Under the pieces are notes generated by a model. The model searched no databases. It saw only the letters and a program-made list of their open reading frames with translations, and was not told the origin of the DNA. A program made the position numbers and the translations under genes. Shown piece after piece: positions 53,107 through 64,000 of a stretch of DNA of 64,000 bases. How positions within the stretch are numbered: position 1 is the first letter of the stretch; each line of letters opens with the position of its first letter. This DNA comes from Fratercula arctica (lineage: Eukaryota; Chordata; Aves; Charadriiformes; Alcidae), in contig CANTUZ010000002.1 of NCBI GenBank assembly GCA_947846985.1, positions 16,316,087-16,380,086 on the forward strand, written 5' to 3'.

Positions 53107-53275
53107 GTGAGTGCGGGGCGCCGGGCACCGCCGCCCCGGGGCTGCCGGCCCCGCGGGAGCCGCGGCAGCGGGAGAGCGGGGCAGGCGGTGCGGGGGGGGA
53201 CGCAGTTTGCCAAACTCCAGCGCCCGGCTGGTCCCCGCTCACCGCCGCTTTCCCTTCCTTCTCTCCTCTCCGCAG
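53107..53275 (+). other. NRP1: Predicted 5'-leader intron of NRP1 (169 bases)
   Basis: The donor at 53,107 reads CAG|GTGAGT, a perfect consensus. The acceptor at 53,275 follows a long pyrimidine tract (ctttcccttccttctctcct core) and CCGCAG. Nothing coding is affected. If used, a short non-coding exon would end at 53,106 and the ATG-bearing exon would begin at 53,276. I am not sure other vertebrate NRP1 genes have this intron, so it may be lineage-specific, optional or unused. Confidence 0.5.
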
Positions 53276-53434
53276 AGCACCCCCGCCCCGTCTCCCGGAG
53301 CCCGCCCCGGCAGAGCGCTCCCGAGGTGCCAGCAGCCACCAGGATTTTTGTCTGTCTTGTTTGTGTGTTTGTTTTTTTGTTTTTTATTTTTTTTTCCCCC
53401 CTCGTTTTCATTTGGCTTTCTAGTCTCGCTGGGA

Positions 53435-53500
53435 ATGGCAGGGGCAGCGGCGCCTGGAGAAGGAACAAGTGTGGGGAAAGAGAGAGGGAGCCGGAGCTAA
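53435..53500 (+). other. Upstream ORF 1 (21 codons)
   Basis: ATG with G at -3 and G at +4, a strong context, encoding 21 residues and stopping at TAA 53,498-53,500. The stop directly abuts the ATG of the next upstream ORF. Translation would lower or condition initiation at the NRP1 start. Confidence 0.5.
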
Positions 53501-53593
53501 ATGACAGGATGCGGGCGACTTGAGGCACGGAAAGAAGCCAGCCTCCCTTCTGCCCCCGGGACTGCCCTTGCGCACCGTGCTTTCTGCTCCTGA
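53501..53593 (+). other. Upstream ORF 2 (30 codons)
   Basis: Starts immediately after the stop of upstream ORF 1 (TAA-ATG). It has T at -3, a weak context, and ends at TGA 53,591-53,593, about 100 bases before the main ATG. Confidence 0.45.
53509..53523 (+). other. Upstream ORF 3 (4 codons)
   Basis: A minimal ORF encoding MRAT then TGA, with A at -3. It lies inside upstream ORF 2 in another frame. Confidence 0.45.
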
Positions 53594-53691
53594 CTCCGGC
53601 TGGAGGATTTAAGACCTAGGAAGAGTTGTGCGTGGAGAGCGTTTTTTATTTTATTTTTTTTTTCCTCGTTTCCCTGCTGTCGGAAGGGAAA

Positions 53692-53758
53692 ATGGATTGG
53701 GGACTTTTCCTGCACTGTGCAGCCCTCACCTTCACCCTCGCCAGGGCTCTGCGAAGCG
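53692..53758 (+). CDS. NRP1: Neuropilin-1, coding exon 1 (signal peptide)
   Basis: First coding exon of neuropilin-1, the type I membrane co-receptor for class 3 semaphorins and VEGF-A that acts with plexins and VEGFR2 in axon guidance and angiogenesis. ATG 53,692 has A at -3 and G at +4 and follows an in-frame stop at 53,617. The exon gives 22 codons plus one base: a secretory signal with a hydrophobic core (LFLHCAALTFTLA, residues 5-17) and a plausible cleavage site after the ARA at 17-19. The n-region has Asp at position 2 and no Lys or Arg, which is unusual. The donor GCG|GTGAGT at 53,759 leaves phase 1, and joining to exon 2 creates the D of ..RS-DKCGDT. The exon alone would not identify the gene; the splice to exon 2 does. 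Confidence 0.88.
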
Positions 53759-56700
53759 GTGAGTGTCACAGGGGACGTCGGGTCTCAGCCTGGGCAGGCA
53801 GCTGCGGGGCTGGGCTCTGGGGCGGGGGGTGACCCGACGGTGGGGCCGGCACCGACCTGAGCCCGGCTGGGGGGAACTTTCTGCCGAAGGAGGGAGGCGG
53901 CGCGGTCCTCGCCCGCCCAGGCATGGCCTTCCGACTCTATTTTCCTCTCTTTCGGGTTGTTGTATAAAGCAGACTGCTCGTTCTCACTAGATCAGGACAG
54001 CCAATTATCTTAATAATGTTTCCTCCCATAGGCAATTAAATAAGTCTCGCCTTCGATATCTGAAAGATGATAAACACTTTAAAGAGAAGGCTTTATCTCC
54101 CCCTCCTTTCTTTTTCCAAAGCATAAGATTTCAGATTATAGTGCCTTTTACTAGCTATGTGTGTACCTGCAGATAGTCTTCAAACGGAGAGCTCTCTAGA
54201 CTACCCCTTTCCCAAGTCTACAGTTTACATGCAACTTGCACAGTGCCAAGAGAGAGCTTCTCTGTGAAGGCTCAAGACTCCCTTCCAAGAGACAAATCCC
54301 GTAACAAATGACTGATGTAGCTAGTGTACTATCAGGCAGCCCTTGAAAACACAACTAATTAAAAGCAGCGTGCTCCTCCTTCCCTGAACAATGCCAGGGC
54401 ACTGTGAATATTTCACTGCATGATGCATTTTTAAAGACGGTGTAATTGTGGGACTGCTTGACGTTTAGCTCTTGCACATGAAACAGCTTGTGCGAGTTTT
54501 CCTTTCCTGACAAATCCTGAGCAATTATTATTAACTAATTATCAAATATTTACTTTTGCTTGACTGGGTTTTCAATCAAAGTAATTAAAAGAAGAGAGCA
54601 CCCTCCGCTTATGCTGGTATATTGTTTTAATAAGGGACTGCAAGTGGAGTGTCATGGAAGAGAGAGTATTAAAATCGCGTGGTTTATGATGGAAGTTAAT
54701 CTCTTTCCCAATATGTTTTGAGGAGGCTGCTTAATTTAATCTCAGGACGAGCTGCCTCCTCCACTGCCGTGGCGCAGGAGTGAAGGCGCTAGAGGCGTGT
54801 GCCAAGCCTGGCTTGGGGATGCTGCGAGAGGTGCACTTTGCTCACCCCCTAGCCCAGGGGAGGGGTGCGGGCAGCCCCCCCTGGCTCCCACATAAACCAG
54901 GACTGCCCCTAGCCCTGCACTCACCGAGGACTGGCCGGGGGGGCAGGGCAGATGGTGCTCTTCTTGATCATTTCTCCCCATTAAAAGAAGGGGAGTAGGG
55001 CAGGTTGCTGGGCAGAAGGCTCCACCATGAGAGGTTAATGTGGTGGCCCTGCTGGAGTCACCAAGGCCATTAACCTCCTCTGTAACCTACCAGACCTACT
55101 AATGGCACCTTCACCTACATGCAGTAGTAGTGTCCACTAAATTCATTCATTAACCTTATTTAGAACTAATGGTCCAAAGTCATTAGAAACTGCTCTTCTT
55201 AATCAAGTGTGAGAGAGATTGCACAGAGCCAGGGAGTCTAGCAGACCGCATTATCTTATTACACTGTCACTTTCCCAGAAGTCACAGATTAAGGAGCACT
55301 GGTGGTAGTGAGTCCACCTCAGCGTCCTCTGAAGTGACTCTGTCAAGTGACTAGAAGCAGCACTGCTTTATTTCAGGCATTTAACAGATGCCAGACTCTG
55401 CCATGTTGTTTGCAGGGCTGGAGTGGGCTTAATGAGCCAGGATCACTTTCCGAGTGTGCTTACACAGGGAGGAAAAGGCAAGATTCCCTGAGAGCCCCAG
55501 ACAGCGGATTAGCAAGATCACCAGTGACAGCTTTTGAGCTTTGAGCTGCAACGCCTTTTGTTCTGTCCAGAGGAAAATAGCCTGTTTTGCAAAGGCAAAG
55601 CAGAAGTAAATAATAAGATAACATTTCTGAGCAACATGCTTAGCAGTGTCTGTGTTTTGACCATACAGCTGAGTACGTATCATCCCCTTCCCTCCTAATT
55701 TATGGCAAATAATTTCTATAAAGAGTGTAGCTTTATGCATTTTTGATGTGTGCCTCCTCATTCATTTCCATTTGACCTGTTTTTCCTACAATAAAGTCCT
55801 GTACATTTATATATTCATGCTGAGAGCAAGCAATGCCATTTTGCTTTTGCAGGGAATGTATTAGATACAGTACTGCAGCCTGTATATACTATTATTGGGA
55901 TGTAGTGATATATAGTCTTGCTTTTTAGTGTGGACATTCTTCCTGTCTGTAGCTTGCTGTCATATTTTATTGCTCTAAATTAAACAATCAATGTGTGGAG
56001 AAAGTTTTCCTCCCTGAAGATCTACAGAAAGAAGTCCATAGTAGTAAAAAAGTGATAACACAAACCTGCACTGGACAGTGAAGTGAGTGACCGTGTAGGC
56101 TGGATTTCCTGTCCCTTTTTATTTTTCCTATAAACCTTAAAATGCAACCCTGACAATGCTGGCCAAAGGCTCAAGATGTAGCATACCACATTTCACAGTC
56201 ACACTTTGTGATTGTGGAAACTTTTGCAACTATTTTGCTATTAGACATAAATCTTTGTTGTTTTGGGGGGGGAGGAAGGGACAGAGGGAAGAGGAAAGGA
56301 TGTTGTTCTGCTCCATTACTTTGATGCAGTCTCCAAGCATGAACAAACTTCCTTGAAGGAATAAATAGTGGATGATTTCTGCTTCACTAAAACCACTTTG
56401 TTCTCTGCTAGCCTGTGTTTGAAGAGCACAGATAGTTTCGACCCGCCTAGATTTATGGACTGATAAAACAAAGGGAGGGTCTGCTGCGAATGAGCTTGGA
56501 TCCACCAAGACAATCCCAGTGGTCAGTGACACAGACCAGGCTTATCCCATAGCTGGACTGGGGGTCAAATGGCATCCTTTTAGTTCTCCTCCCAGCTTTC
56601 CTTAACACTTCATACTTAGGAAGATTATACTTTTAGGAGATGATTGAGTCTCAGACACCCTTCTGAGCCAACATTAACACTCTTGTGAGGATGCAAGGTT

Positions 56701-57044
56701 TTAACACTGTAAGGGGCAGTTTGCTTGGGGCGGGTGGCTTTTTAAAAGGATATTGTTTAGAAATGGGGTATCTTCTGCTACCTGCTGCCTGTGCAGCTGC
56801 TGGACTTAAGGATGGGCAGGGAGAGGCAGGCCTCTTTCCTTCGGTAAAATGTAGCAGAGATGCCTTTGCATTAAAGGCGTAAGGATGCAGCAAAAGTTTG
56901 CTTGAAGAAAGCTGCAACCCTCTCCTCCCCCCAACATTCCCACGGTGGTCAGCTGTTTCGTTGCTGCGGGCTGAACCCGGCTGCTTGCCGAGGAGGGGGA
57001 ACTGAAAAAAAACCAAACCCCAATCCGTTTGCTTCCCCTTGCAG
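53759..57044 (+). other. NRP1: NRP1 intron 1 (phase 1, 3,286 bases)
   Basis: Bounded by GTGAGT at 53,759 and a pyrimidine-rich acceptor ending TTGCAG at 57,044. No repeat family was recognised. The part at about 53,990-54,680 is rich in homeodomain-type TAATTA and SOX-type AACAATG words and could hold an enhancer. The remainder is ordinary intronic sequence with short open frames only. Confidence 0.85.
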
Positions 57045-57219
57045 ATAAGTGCGGCGACACGATCAAAATTCTAAACCCCGGGTACCTCACCTCTCCCGGC
57101 TACCCCCAGTCCTACCACCCCAGCCAAAAATGCGAGTGGCTGATCCAGGCCCCGGAGCCCTACCAGCGCATCATGATCAACTTCAACCCCCACTTCGACC
57201 TGGAGGACCGCGACTGCAA
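57045..57219 (+). CDS. NRP1: Neuropilin-1, coding exon 2 (start of CUB domain a1)
   Basis: This 175-base exon encodes residues 23-80 plus two bases of the next codon. It begins DKCGDTIKI and ends NFNPHFDLEDRDC, diagnostic for NRP1 rather than NRP2, which differs at DKCGDT and at FDLEDRD. It forms the N-terminal part of the first CUB (a1) domain. Cys25 and Cys52 should form the first CUB disulfide and Cys80 starts the second; the GYLTSPGYP motif (residues 35-43) and the KCEWLIQAP strand (51-59) are typical of CUB folds. In the family the a1 domain takes part in semaphorin binding. The acceptor is TTGCAG at 57,039-57,044 and the donor CAA|GTAAGT at 57,220 (phase 2). GC-rich third positions are marked. 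The remaining domains (a2, b1, b2, MAM, transmembrane, C-terminal SEA) lie beyond the window. Confidence 0.96.
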
Positions 57220-57400
57220 GTAAGTGCGGGCGCCGCGCTGCGGAGCGCCAGGGCGCCACCTGCCGGCCCGCCGCCACGCCGCTGCGACGCTCTCCGCGGG
57301 GCTCCGCGGCGCTCCGCGCTCCCCGGCTTTGCCGTGGCGACACGCAGGAGGCGCTCAGCGGAGCATCCTTCGGGGTGGGGAGGGGCGGGGGGGAAGGAGG
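57220..57400 (+). promoter_or_regulatory. CpG cluster at exon 2/intron 2 boundary
   Basis: CpG-dense segment immediately after exon 2, with repeated GCGCC, CCGCGG and GCTCCGCG words, in a gene body that is otherwise AT-rich. It could mark an alternative internal promoter, a regulatory island, or a local GC spike. No start codon, TATA or splice signals clearly define a new transcript. Confidence 0.45.
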
Positions 57401-60400
57401 TTTAGAGGTTTAGAAAGATCTTTGCAACTTTTTGAGCTCTGTAAAGTGTATTCGAGTTCTGCCTGCCTGACGGGGGAGGCAAGTGGATGGTGGTGATGAT
57501 GCTTGTTATGGGGGTGCGATTAGGGTGAGACACCGTGGCACACTTGTTGGCCTGCTTGCTTCTTTTTGAGTAAGTCCCCAGAGTTTTAAAATTAGTTCCC
57601 TTTCATTTTTGATCCCCACAGCTACAAACAGCCTATGGCAGAAACAGGCAATTTATAAATTGCCCAATCCTCTTAACACTGAGTTAGTCTGGCATTTATT
57701 TAAGGGGCAGTGGACTGCAGGACCGAGTCATATTTCCCCCTTTCTCCCTTTGCTGCTGATTTGTAGCCAGTAGCTCTTCTTTCCCCTCCTCCTGCGCTAC
57801 TGTAATGCCCCGAGGGGAGGAAGGGGATAAGTGAGGCTCCCTTTGCTCCCCTGTCCTGGCATTCCCTTTGACCATCTATTTCCAAGAGTGAGAAGGGAAG
57901 CTGGACCCTCCTCAGAAGCTGTTCTCTCCGCTTTTCCCCCAAATCTGTAAACCGCATAGCTTGGCACACGGCAACACATTGTCAGATCATTCCCCTCTTC
58001 AACGTGCCCTCTAAATTCAGCCTACTTGTTTCATGAAGACAATATTTTAGTGATTCATTTTTTAAAAATTCCCTGAGTATCACGGATTTTTCATCCCCTT
58101 CTGACAACTGCAAGAGAGAGTTATTGTTCATTACCAGTCAAGATTTTCTCTGCATGTCAGAAAAAGATTAAACTCAATAGCCATTGGTGTTTGGCATTTA
58201 ATGGGAGTATTTGAGATTTTACAGGATTTGGTCCTGTAAAATGATGCTCAGTATCATCAGAAGTGGCTGTAACAGACCATGAGGTTAGAGTGTTGGACTT
58301 AGAGAAAGAAAGCGACTGTACTAAAGCACTTAATTTTTACCATGCACATCTTTGCTCCTGTTACTTAATAGATTGATTACTTAGATCACAATTATTTATT
58401 TGCCTTGAAGTTTCCCTAATGAAGTTCTTTAACGATACGGTGTGGTGCTTAGTTGCTTTTTTGTTGTTATTTATAACCTCTTATACACCAGCATTTCAGT
58501 ACCATAGTTGAATGATAGTGCAGGAAAACCCTATGCTCATAAAACTGAACTGACTCGTTGTTAAAATGAGTTTTTACTGTGGTGCTGGAGCTGCAGCTCA
58601 TATTCACACCATATGTTCACACGCTGACTTCCCATTCTTTAATTTTTAATTTGTTGTACTCAGGCAATGGTTCACTTCCCCGTGTCTTCTTGATACAAGT
58701 TTTGCTTTCATTCTGTGGGACAGTGCTGATGCTTTAAAATGTTTGTCTGTCTCTCTTTGTCTCTCAGATAGAGATTAGGAAATTAAATGAAGCATATTTC
58801 AGTGTCAAATCCTTTTTGTTCCTTGCTAGAATAGATGTTTTTCCAACGCTGTAAAACCAACATGGTCTTTGACAGCAGTAAAGTGGTGTACAGCATACAA
58901 TTATTTGAAGAACAAGTAATCTTTGTGGCATAGTGTTGTGCTGAACAGTGCTAGGCTGAGCTGAACTGGGTCCAGGGAAGGGATTGACTCCCTCCCTCCA
59001 TTGCTCCCTTCTCAATATTCATTGTCCACTCCCCCCCCTGCATTGTTTCTTCCTCTGAAAGGGGGCCCAGTGCAGTAATGAGATGGTAGTGTGTGGAAGG
59101 AAGTCTCTAAACAGGGTTGTTTGCACTGTCTTTGCAGTGTGCGATGGTGACGACTTTACCGTTATTTGGTCTATGCTGAAATGCTGATCTTCTAGGCTAT
59201 GCTGAATTACTCAGCTGCTGCTTCACTTATATTTAAAATTGTTCTTTTTAACTTGAGAGGGATTGTATTTCTGCCAAAAAACTTAGGACTACAGTAATAG
59301 AAAATGATTTCAGCAACAGAAATTTGTCAACAGTCTCTGTGGTTTGAAATTTCAGTGTCTACTTAGAAAATTCACATTCCTTGTACCAAATATTGGGTAC
59401 AACAGGAGATTAATGCAACAAAACATATCACAAGATTTTTTGGTTTTGCAGCTGAGTACGTCTTGATTTCCTAATATACTTAGTTTATTAGCAGCTCAGT
59501 CTGCAATCTAGAAATGTGCAATTTAGGTTACACTCCAGTTTATTGAAAGGTTTAGTACTGGAAATTAATAAGCACTTAAATATGAAATGCAGATAGAAGA
59601 TGAGAGATAGGGGAATTCATGTCTGGGAACAAAAAATGCCCCATACAATTAGAGTAGACTAGAGGAGAAGATTAGCTTGCTGGCCTAGCTCCCAAAATCC
59701 TCTTTATAATGCCGTTCATTGCATCTTAGACCTTAGTTAGTGCTGAAAACAACTTTAATAACAAGGACCCCCTGAGTCCAGGGAGGGAAACAATATGACT
59801 TTGGAAAGGTTACCTTCTTGTTCTGTAATGCCAACAAGAAAATCAAGAGACCTTATCTAACTTTTTTTAATATTACTCTATATAGAGGGCTAGATGTATT
59901 GAAATGTAAAACTGGTGAAAGGTTAATTCTCTGAGGAGAATCAAAAGCAGCAAATCTACGTATTGGCTGTACTGAAGCTGTTCCCAGTTAGTCTCTTTGT
60001 ATGTTAGGGTTTGGAATTAATTTAAAAAATATGCCCTTGATTTACCTACTTATTATGCGATGCTTTAATGAATAAGTATTTCTCAAATGACTCCTAATAA
60101 AATTTATATATGTATGGTTTTCTGACAATCATAACCGTTTGAGTTGTTTTAAATTTCAAGCAAACATGGTGAAAATTCCTGTTTCTCTGGAGGCATTCCA
60201 AAGGACTCAACTTTCGCAGTTTTGAAGAATAAAGATACGCAAATAATTAAAAATACGTTCACACAAGCTAGGTTCATCTAATAAAAAAATCTAGCCAAAA
60301 CTACTGAACCAGCATAATGGAAATACTGGGTCTCGACGGGAAGTATACAATCATGTCAACCACAGATTGTTATCAAGGACATGCATAATGAAAAAATACA

Positions 60401-63400
60401 CAGTCTCTTTTTAACTTTTAACTTTAATGAGTGTTATGCCTCCTCCTCAGGAGCCCAAGAAACAGAAATTATGCTTGTACTTTAAGAGAAAAATAGTTTC
60501 TGTTTGCCCTTTTGCCTTTTCTCAAGCAAGCCCCGATAATAGCCATGCATTTTTGGAGTCAGGAACACGCTTAAAATGAATAGAAGAGACAAAACATATG
60601 GCTGCATATTAGTTAAAATGCTCCAGTGTTTGTTGCATGTGGTAAATGCTTTTCAGCACTTTGTGCAAGCTGTACAAGTCTCGTGTTGCTGAAGTATCCT
60701 ACTGTGTAAATGTAGCCATCTTGAATCTAGTAAAACTTTATACCTAGATAATAAACAAGAATGTCACTGATACAGTACTTTGAATTTATGGAACTTTTCC
60801 GGTTTCCCAGCAATGCACACTATCAGCATGATAATTTATAATGGTTTGTGACAAATGTTGCTGAGCAAAGAGGTGTGTGGTTACATTCAGATCAGATGTC
60901 ATTATCTAGGGAGCAATAAAAATTTCACAGACACTAGGTTAAAAACATTAAGAAAATGAATGTGAAGCTTCAGAAGAAAAGGGCTTAAGAAAGGTGGAGG
61001 GTTGGGTAGAGAAAGCCCAACAGTGGTTTCCTTACTGACAAATTATTGACTTTGTTGCCAGACTTGACTGTATTGTTTTACAAGCTTTTCATAGATGTAC
61101 CACACAGCACAATTGTTTTATCGGCCATCATTTATAGACCTAGAGAATAAATATCATCCTTGACAATTATAGAGTGTATACACAATGCTGTCAAATCACT
61201 TGGAATGGAAAAATTGCCCATTTTGGAACCATTTGAGTTGTAGAAGGAGAAATGTCATAGATAATTATTCTTTATATTGCATTTGCCAGGGATTAGTTAC
61301 ACTGATGAGATTAGAGCTGTATAGAAATTGCAGTCAGTTATAGAATACAGAGCAAAAAATACCTGTGTTTGTTTATACAGAAGAAAACACCTCCTCCAGA
61401 TCCTTGAGTAAGGAAGAAAGCATAGCTATCCAGACCTACAGAGTGAAACTGTAGCCCCACAGAACTCCTATAGACCTTAATGATGTTAGAAATTCATCCA
61501 TCCTTTTTATTTCTAAATAATGTCAATGGATTTATGCTATAAATCTGTAGGTATAACAAACTGAGTCTGGTAAAATAAACAGGAGCAAGGCAAGGCACGG
61601 CTCGGCCTTTAGTTTCTGCAAAGTTTAAGCTTTCATTTGCTTTTGTCTAAATCCTGGTTCCTATTCTTGCACCCAGCGAGGTCTGCTTTGTGCAGACTTT
61701 GTGCCTTGTGTTCCTCTCGTGCCGGGGCGGTTTGAGCCCTTTGGGTTGAGCTGATGAGAGTAAGAGTGTGCACGTCCTGCCCATCTGAAGGAGAACCACC
61801 TGGAAAGGAGATGGCTGGGCTGCCCCTCAAGCCTTGCCTGTCAAAAGGGTCCTGTCAATGGCTGCACACGACAGCTGCTTTCTGACTGCCCAGAGGTGCA
61901 GCCAGAGCCTGGCTCTGGCCTCACCAGCCCTGAACTGCTCCCACAAACTGCATCAAGGACATCTCAGGTGTAATGGAGGGTCTGGGCCCAATGCATCCCT
62001 GTTGGAAGCGATGGCAATATTGCCCTCTGCTTCCATAGAGCTGTCTCTTGTTGTCCTTTAAGGCTGTGAGGAGGGGTGCAGCGCAAGCCCTGTAGCACTA
62101 GTTTGTGACCGTATCAGTCGTTTTGATGGCAAATGACAGTCAGAGCTTCCTAATTCCCTCTCCCTCCGCTGCTGTCGAGCATGGGAGGCAGTGAGGTGCC
62201 TGCAGCTGACCTGGTGAGGTAGGCAGCCCAGCTAGCAAAGGAGCAGATTCATTCAGGCCTGTGACAGGCAGGGACCATATTTGCCCATGGTTGAGCAGAG
62301 AAGTCTGAAGGAGCCAAGGCCTCTGTGCTTTCAAACAGAAATACAGTTTTAGTGGCCTGACCCCGCTCCTCTGGGTGTCAGCGTTGGGCTTTCAGCTACC
62401 TCAGGAGGAGGTACCCAGGAGAGATGGAAAGCCCCCCCCACACCTGCTGAGGGCAGCTGGAGGAAGGGCTATGCTCCTGTGTTTGCCCCAGTTTCAATTA
62501 AGGAAATCACCCAGCCCACACACCTTGAGCCACCCCACTGCGCGCTTCCCTGCAGGAGGCAGTCTCTCTGCCCGAGCTGGGCTCCACACAGCCATGAGCG
62601 GGACGTGGGGCCCAACACTCACCTGCTGAGAACGCCATACCTAGGCCAAAGGGGCGGCTTCTCCACCTCCTTGTCAACCTCAAAAATCTGTCCCTCAAGA
62701 GCTGTTTGGGGTTACCGAGAGATCATTTGCGATAAAGGGGACTGTCCTTCATTCTGTCCCCCAAACAAGAAACAAGTATCTTTGGCATAGTTTAGGATGA
62801 GTCATTGCAGTAGATTTGAGGGACGTATGACGTCTCATGTTTCTGGGTGCACTTTGAGGGCATTTCTCTATTTAATGTAAAGCACATGAAAGGCTTTCTG
62901 AGGGAGCATGCTGCTGGACCCCAGAGAGCCCTGCTGGTGGCCACCGCTGTTTGATATCCTCTGGAAGGCTACAGATAACCGTGCCAAGGAATGCAGTCAG
63001 CCCAGAGCCCACGCAGCATCGGGGAAGCAAAAAACGCTTGTTGCAGTAGACATGGAGCACATTGCAACACAGACGTGCACAAAAATCATGCTTTTTCTTA
63101 ACTTAAAGGTTCTGGATCATGAAAGTATATACAAGCATGTGCTATTTGCGGCAGGATTTAGCACATATTTGCACACAAGTATCAGATGCAAATATCTAAA
63201 GATAATGCTGTTATTTTATTGTGCTTTAGAGACTAAATAAGAGTTGAAGGAAGTTGGAAATTATATTGTTTTTCTGATTACACAGTGTAATAAAATGACT
63301 CTCTTGTTGTTTATCCAAGTAGTTAACTCTTGTGAAAGTCTCTATTGTCAAACTGTTTAACAATTCTTTGTTTGAGAGTAGCGGTTTGAGTTTTCTCAGG

Positions 63401-64000
63401 AAAAGGTATTAGGGAAACCGTGACCAAGCAGCCTGGTCACAGCTACAGGGTCTATGCTTGCCTGTGTTTGGGGCTGAGGGGTTGGATGCAGAGTCTGGTT
63501 TGTGCTCTATGCATATGGGTGCATTCCCTGGCGTGGTAGAGTCTTGACTTGGGTCTCTGTACAGTAGCACATTAAAATGATAATAACAATCGTATGCAGG
63601 TGTTTCTATTAATCCAGAAAGTTAAGTGAACTGTAGGGAGAATTCTGTCTTGATGTGCTACAACCAGATGCCCTTCAGACAGGAGAAAATTTGAGGGTCA
63701 AATATGGATTCCGATGAGCCTAATTCTTCATCCTTTCTGTGGACAGAGATAGACAAATTCAGAACAGAGGGCTGAGTCCTTTCTAAATTGAAACCCAGAG
63801 TCGTTGTCATTAGCCCCATGAAACACTCAATACGTTTTCAGTCAACCCCACCCTGCTCTCCTCTCCACCCCCCTCCCCAGTGCTAATGTAATTCAAACAA
63901 AAACCTATGTGTTGCTGAAAATTAATTTCTTAATGATAGCTTATTGCAAGCGATAACATTGGATCATAATTCAATAATTATGATATAGAGATTTTTATAC
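57220..64000 (+). other. NRP1: NRP1 intron 2 (5' part, runs off the window)
   Basis: Begins with GTAAGT at 57,220 and has no matching acceptor plus CUB-coding exon before the right edge, so it is at least 6.8 kb. After the CpG cluster the sequence is AT-rich. The segment 61,660-63,010 is more GC-rich and has several short frames on both strands, none with a recognisable domain. No transposable element was identified by eye. Confidence 0.85.

Larger units (their letters stand above)
53276..53691 (+). other. NRP1: NRP1 5' untranslated leader (ATG-bearing exon)
   Basis: Leader preceding the start codon, taking the predicted acceptor as its left end. It contains three upstream ORFs (53,435-53,500; 53,501-53,593; 53,509-53,523) and two T-rich tracts (about 53,342-53,397 and 53,641-53,665). 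An in-frame TAG at 53,617-53,619 with no in-frame ATG after it fixes 53,692 as the first usable start. Confidence 0.65.
52440..53900 (+). promoter_or_regulatory. NRP1: CpG-island promoter of NRP1
   Basis: CpG and GC content rise abruptly near 52,440 and stay high across the leader and first coding exon. No TATA box was seen. GC boxes (GGGCGG or its complement type) recur, for example near 52,515, 52,633 and 52,925. A G12 run lies at 52,501-52,512, and a purine-only GGA-rich tract runs from 52,889 to 52,943. This architecture fits a TATA-less, dispersed-initiation promoter. The transcription start cannot be placed from sequence alone; it probably lies in about 52,940-53,060, upstream of the leader splice donor. 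Confidence 0.75.

Noticed and set aside
52010..53528. Long open frames (up to 231 codons) on both strands around the NRP1 promoter
   Set aside because: They follow from the very GC-rich composition. The predicted proteins are low-complexity Gly/Pro/Arg/Ala, and they overlap the NRP1 leader and promoter.
53626..53691. In-frame extension of the NRP1 N-terminus upstream of ATG 53,692
   Set aside because: The extension would need a non-ATG start (TTG). It reads through the T-rich tract, and a strong-context ATG at 53,692 gives a normal signal-peptide length.

Overview
This window is vertebrate nuclear DNA, most likely from a bird. Two things support this. The interspersed repeats are CR1 LINEs with the (ATTCTGTG)-type 3' end and sparse density typical of avian genomes, although turtles and crocodilians also carry CR1. 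The only protein-coding gene is spread over short exons with consensus GT/AG junctions. None of the open reading frames outside that gene looks like a cellular gene. The few that are meaningful are decayed retroelement coding sequence.

Layout. Positions 1 to about 52,400 are an AT-rich, gene-free stretch. In other vertebrates the DNA upstream of NRP1 is the long PARD3-NRP1 interval, so this is probably part of it (inference; PARD3 itself is not in the window). It holds a short CR1 3' fragment (11,420-11,475), a MIR-like SINE relic (about 13,980-14,095), a candidate old LTR retroelement with two related LTRs and a CR1 nested in the first (20,094-25,537), a decayed L2/L3-type LINE reverse-transcriptase relic (about 38,060-39,110), and a 5'-truncated CR1 on the minus strand (48,990-49,966). 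Several perfect hairpins and small repeats are also present.

From about 52,440 the base composition turns sharply GC- and CpG-rich, forming the promoter island of neuropilin-1 (NRP1) on the plus strand. The leader appears to contain a 169-base intron (53,107-53,275), three short upstream ORFs and two U-rich tracts. The first coding exon (ATG at 53,692, donor at 53,759) encodes the signal peptide. Exon 2 (57,045-57,219) encodes the first half of the first CUB domain. Intron 1 is 3.3 kb, and intron 2 runs off the right edge. A second CpG cluster lies at the exon 2/intron 2 boundary.

How it fits together. The window captures the 5' end of a receptor gene for class 3 semaphorins and VEGF, with its CpG-island promoter, a leader suited to translational control, and a long upstream non-coding interval where distal enhancers would be expected. 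I found no convincing new biological system. The most unusual items are the nested LTR/CR1 structure, the leader architecture and a 14-bp perfect hairpin 1.6 kb upstream of the leader exon.
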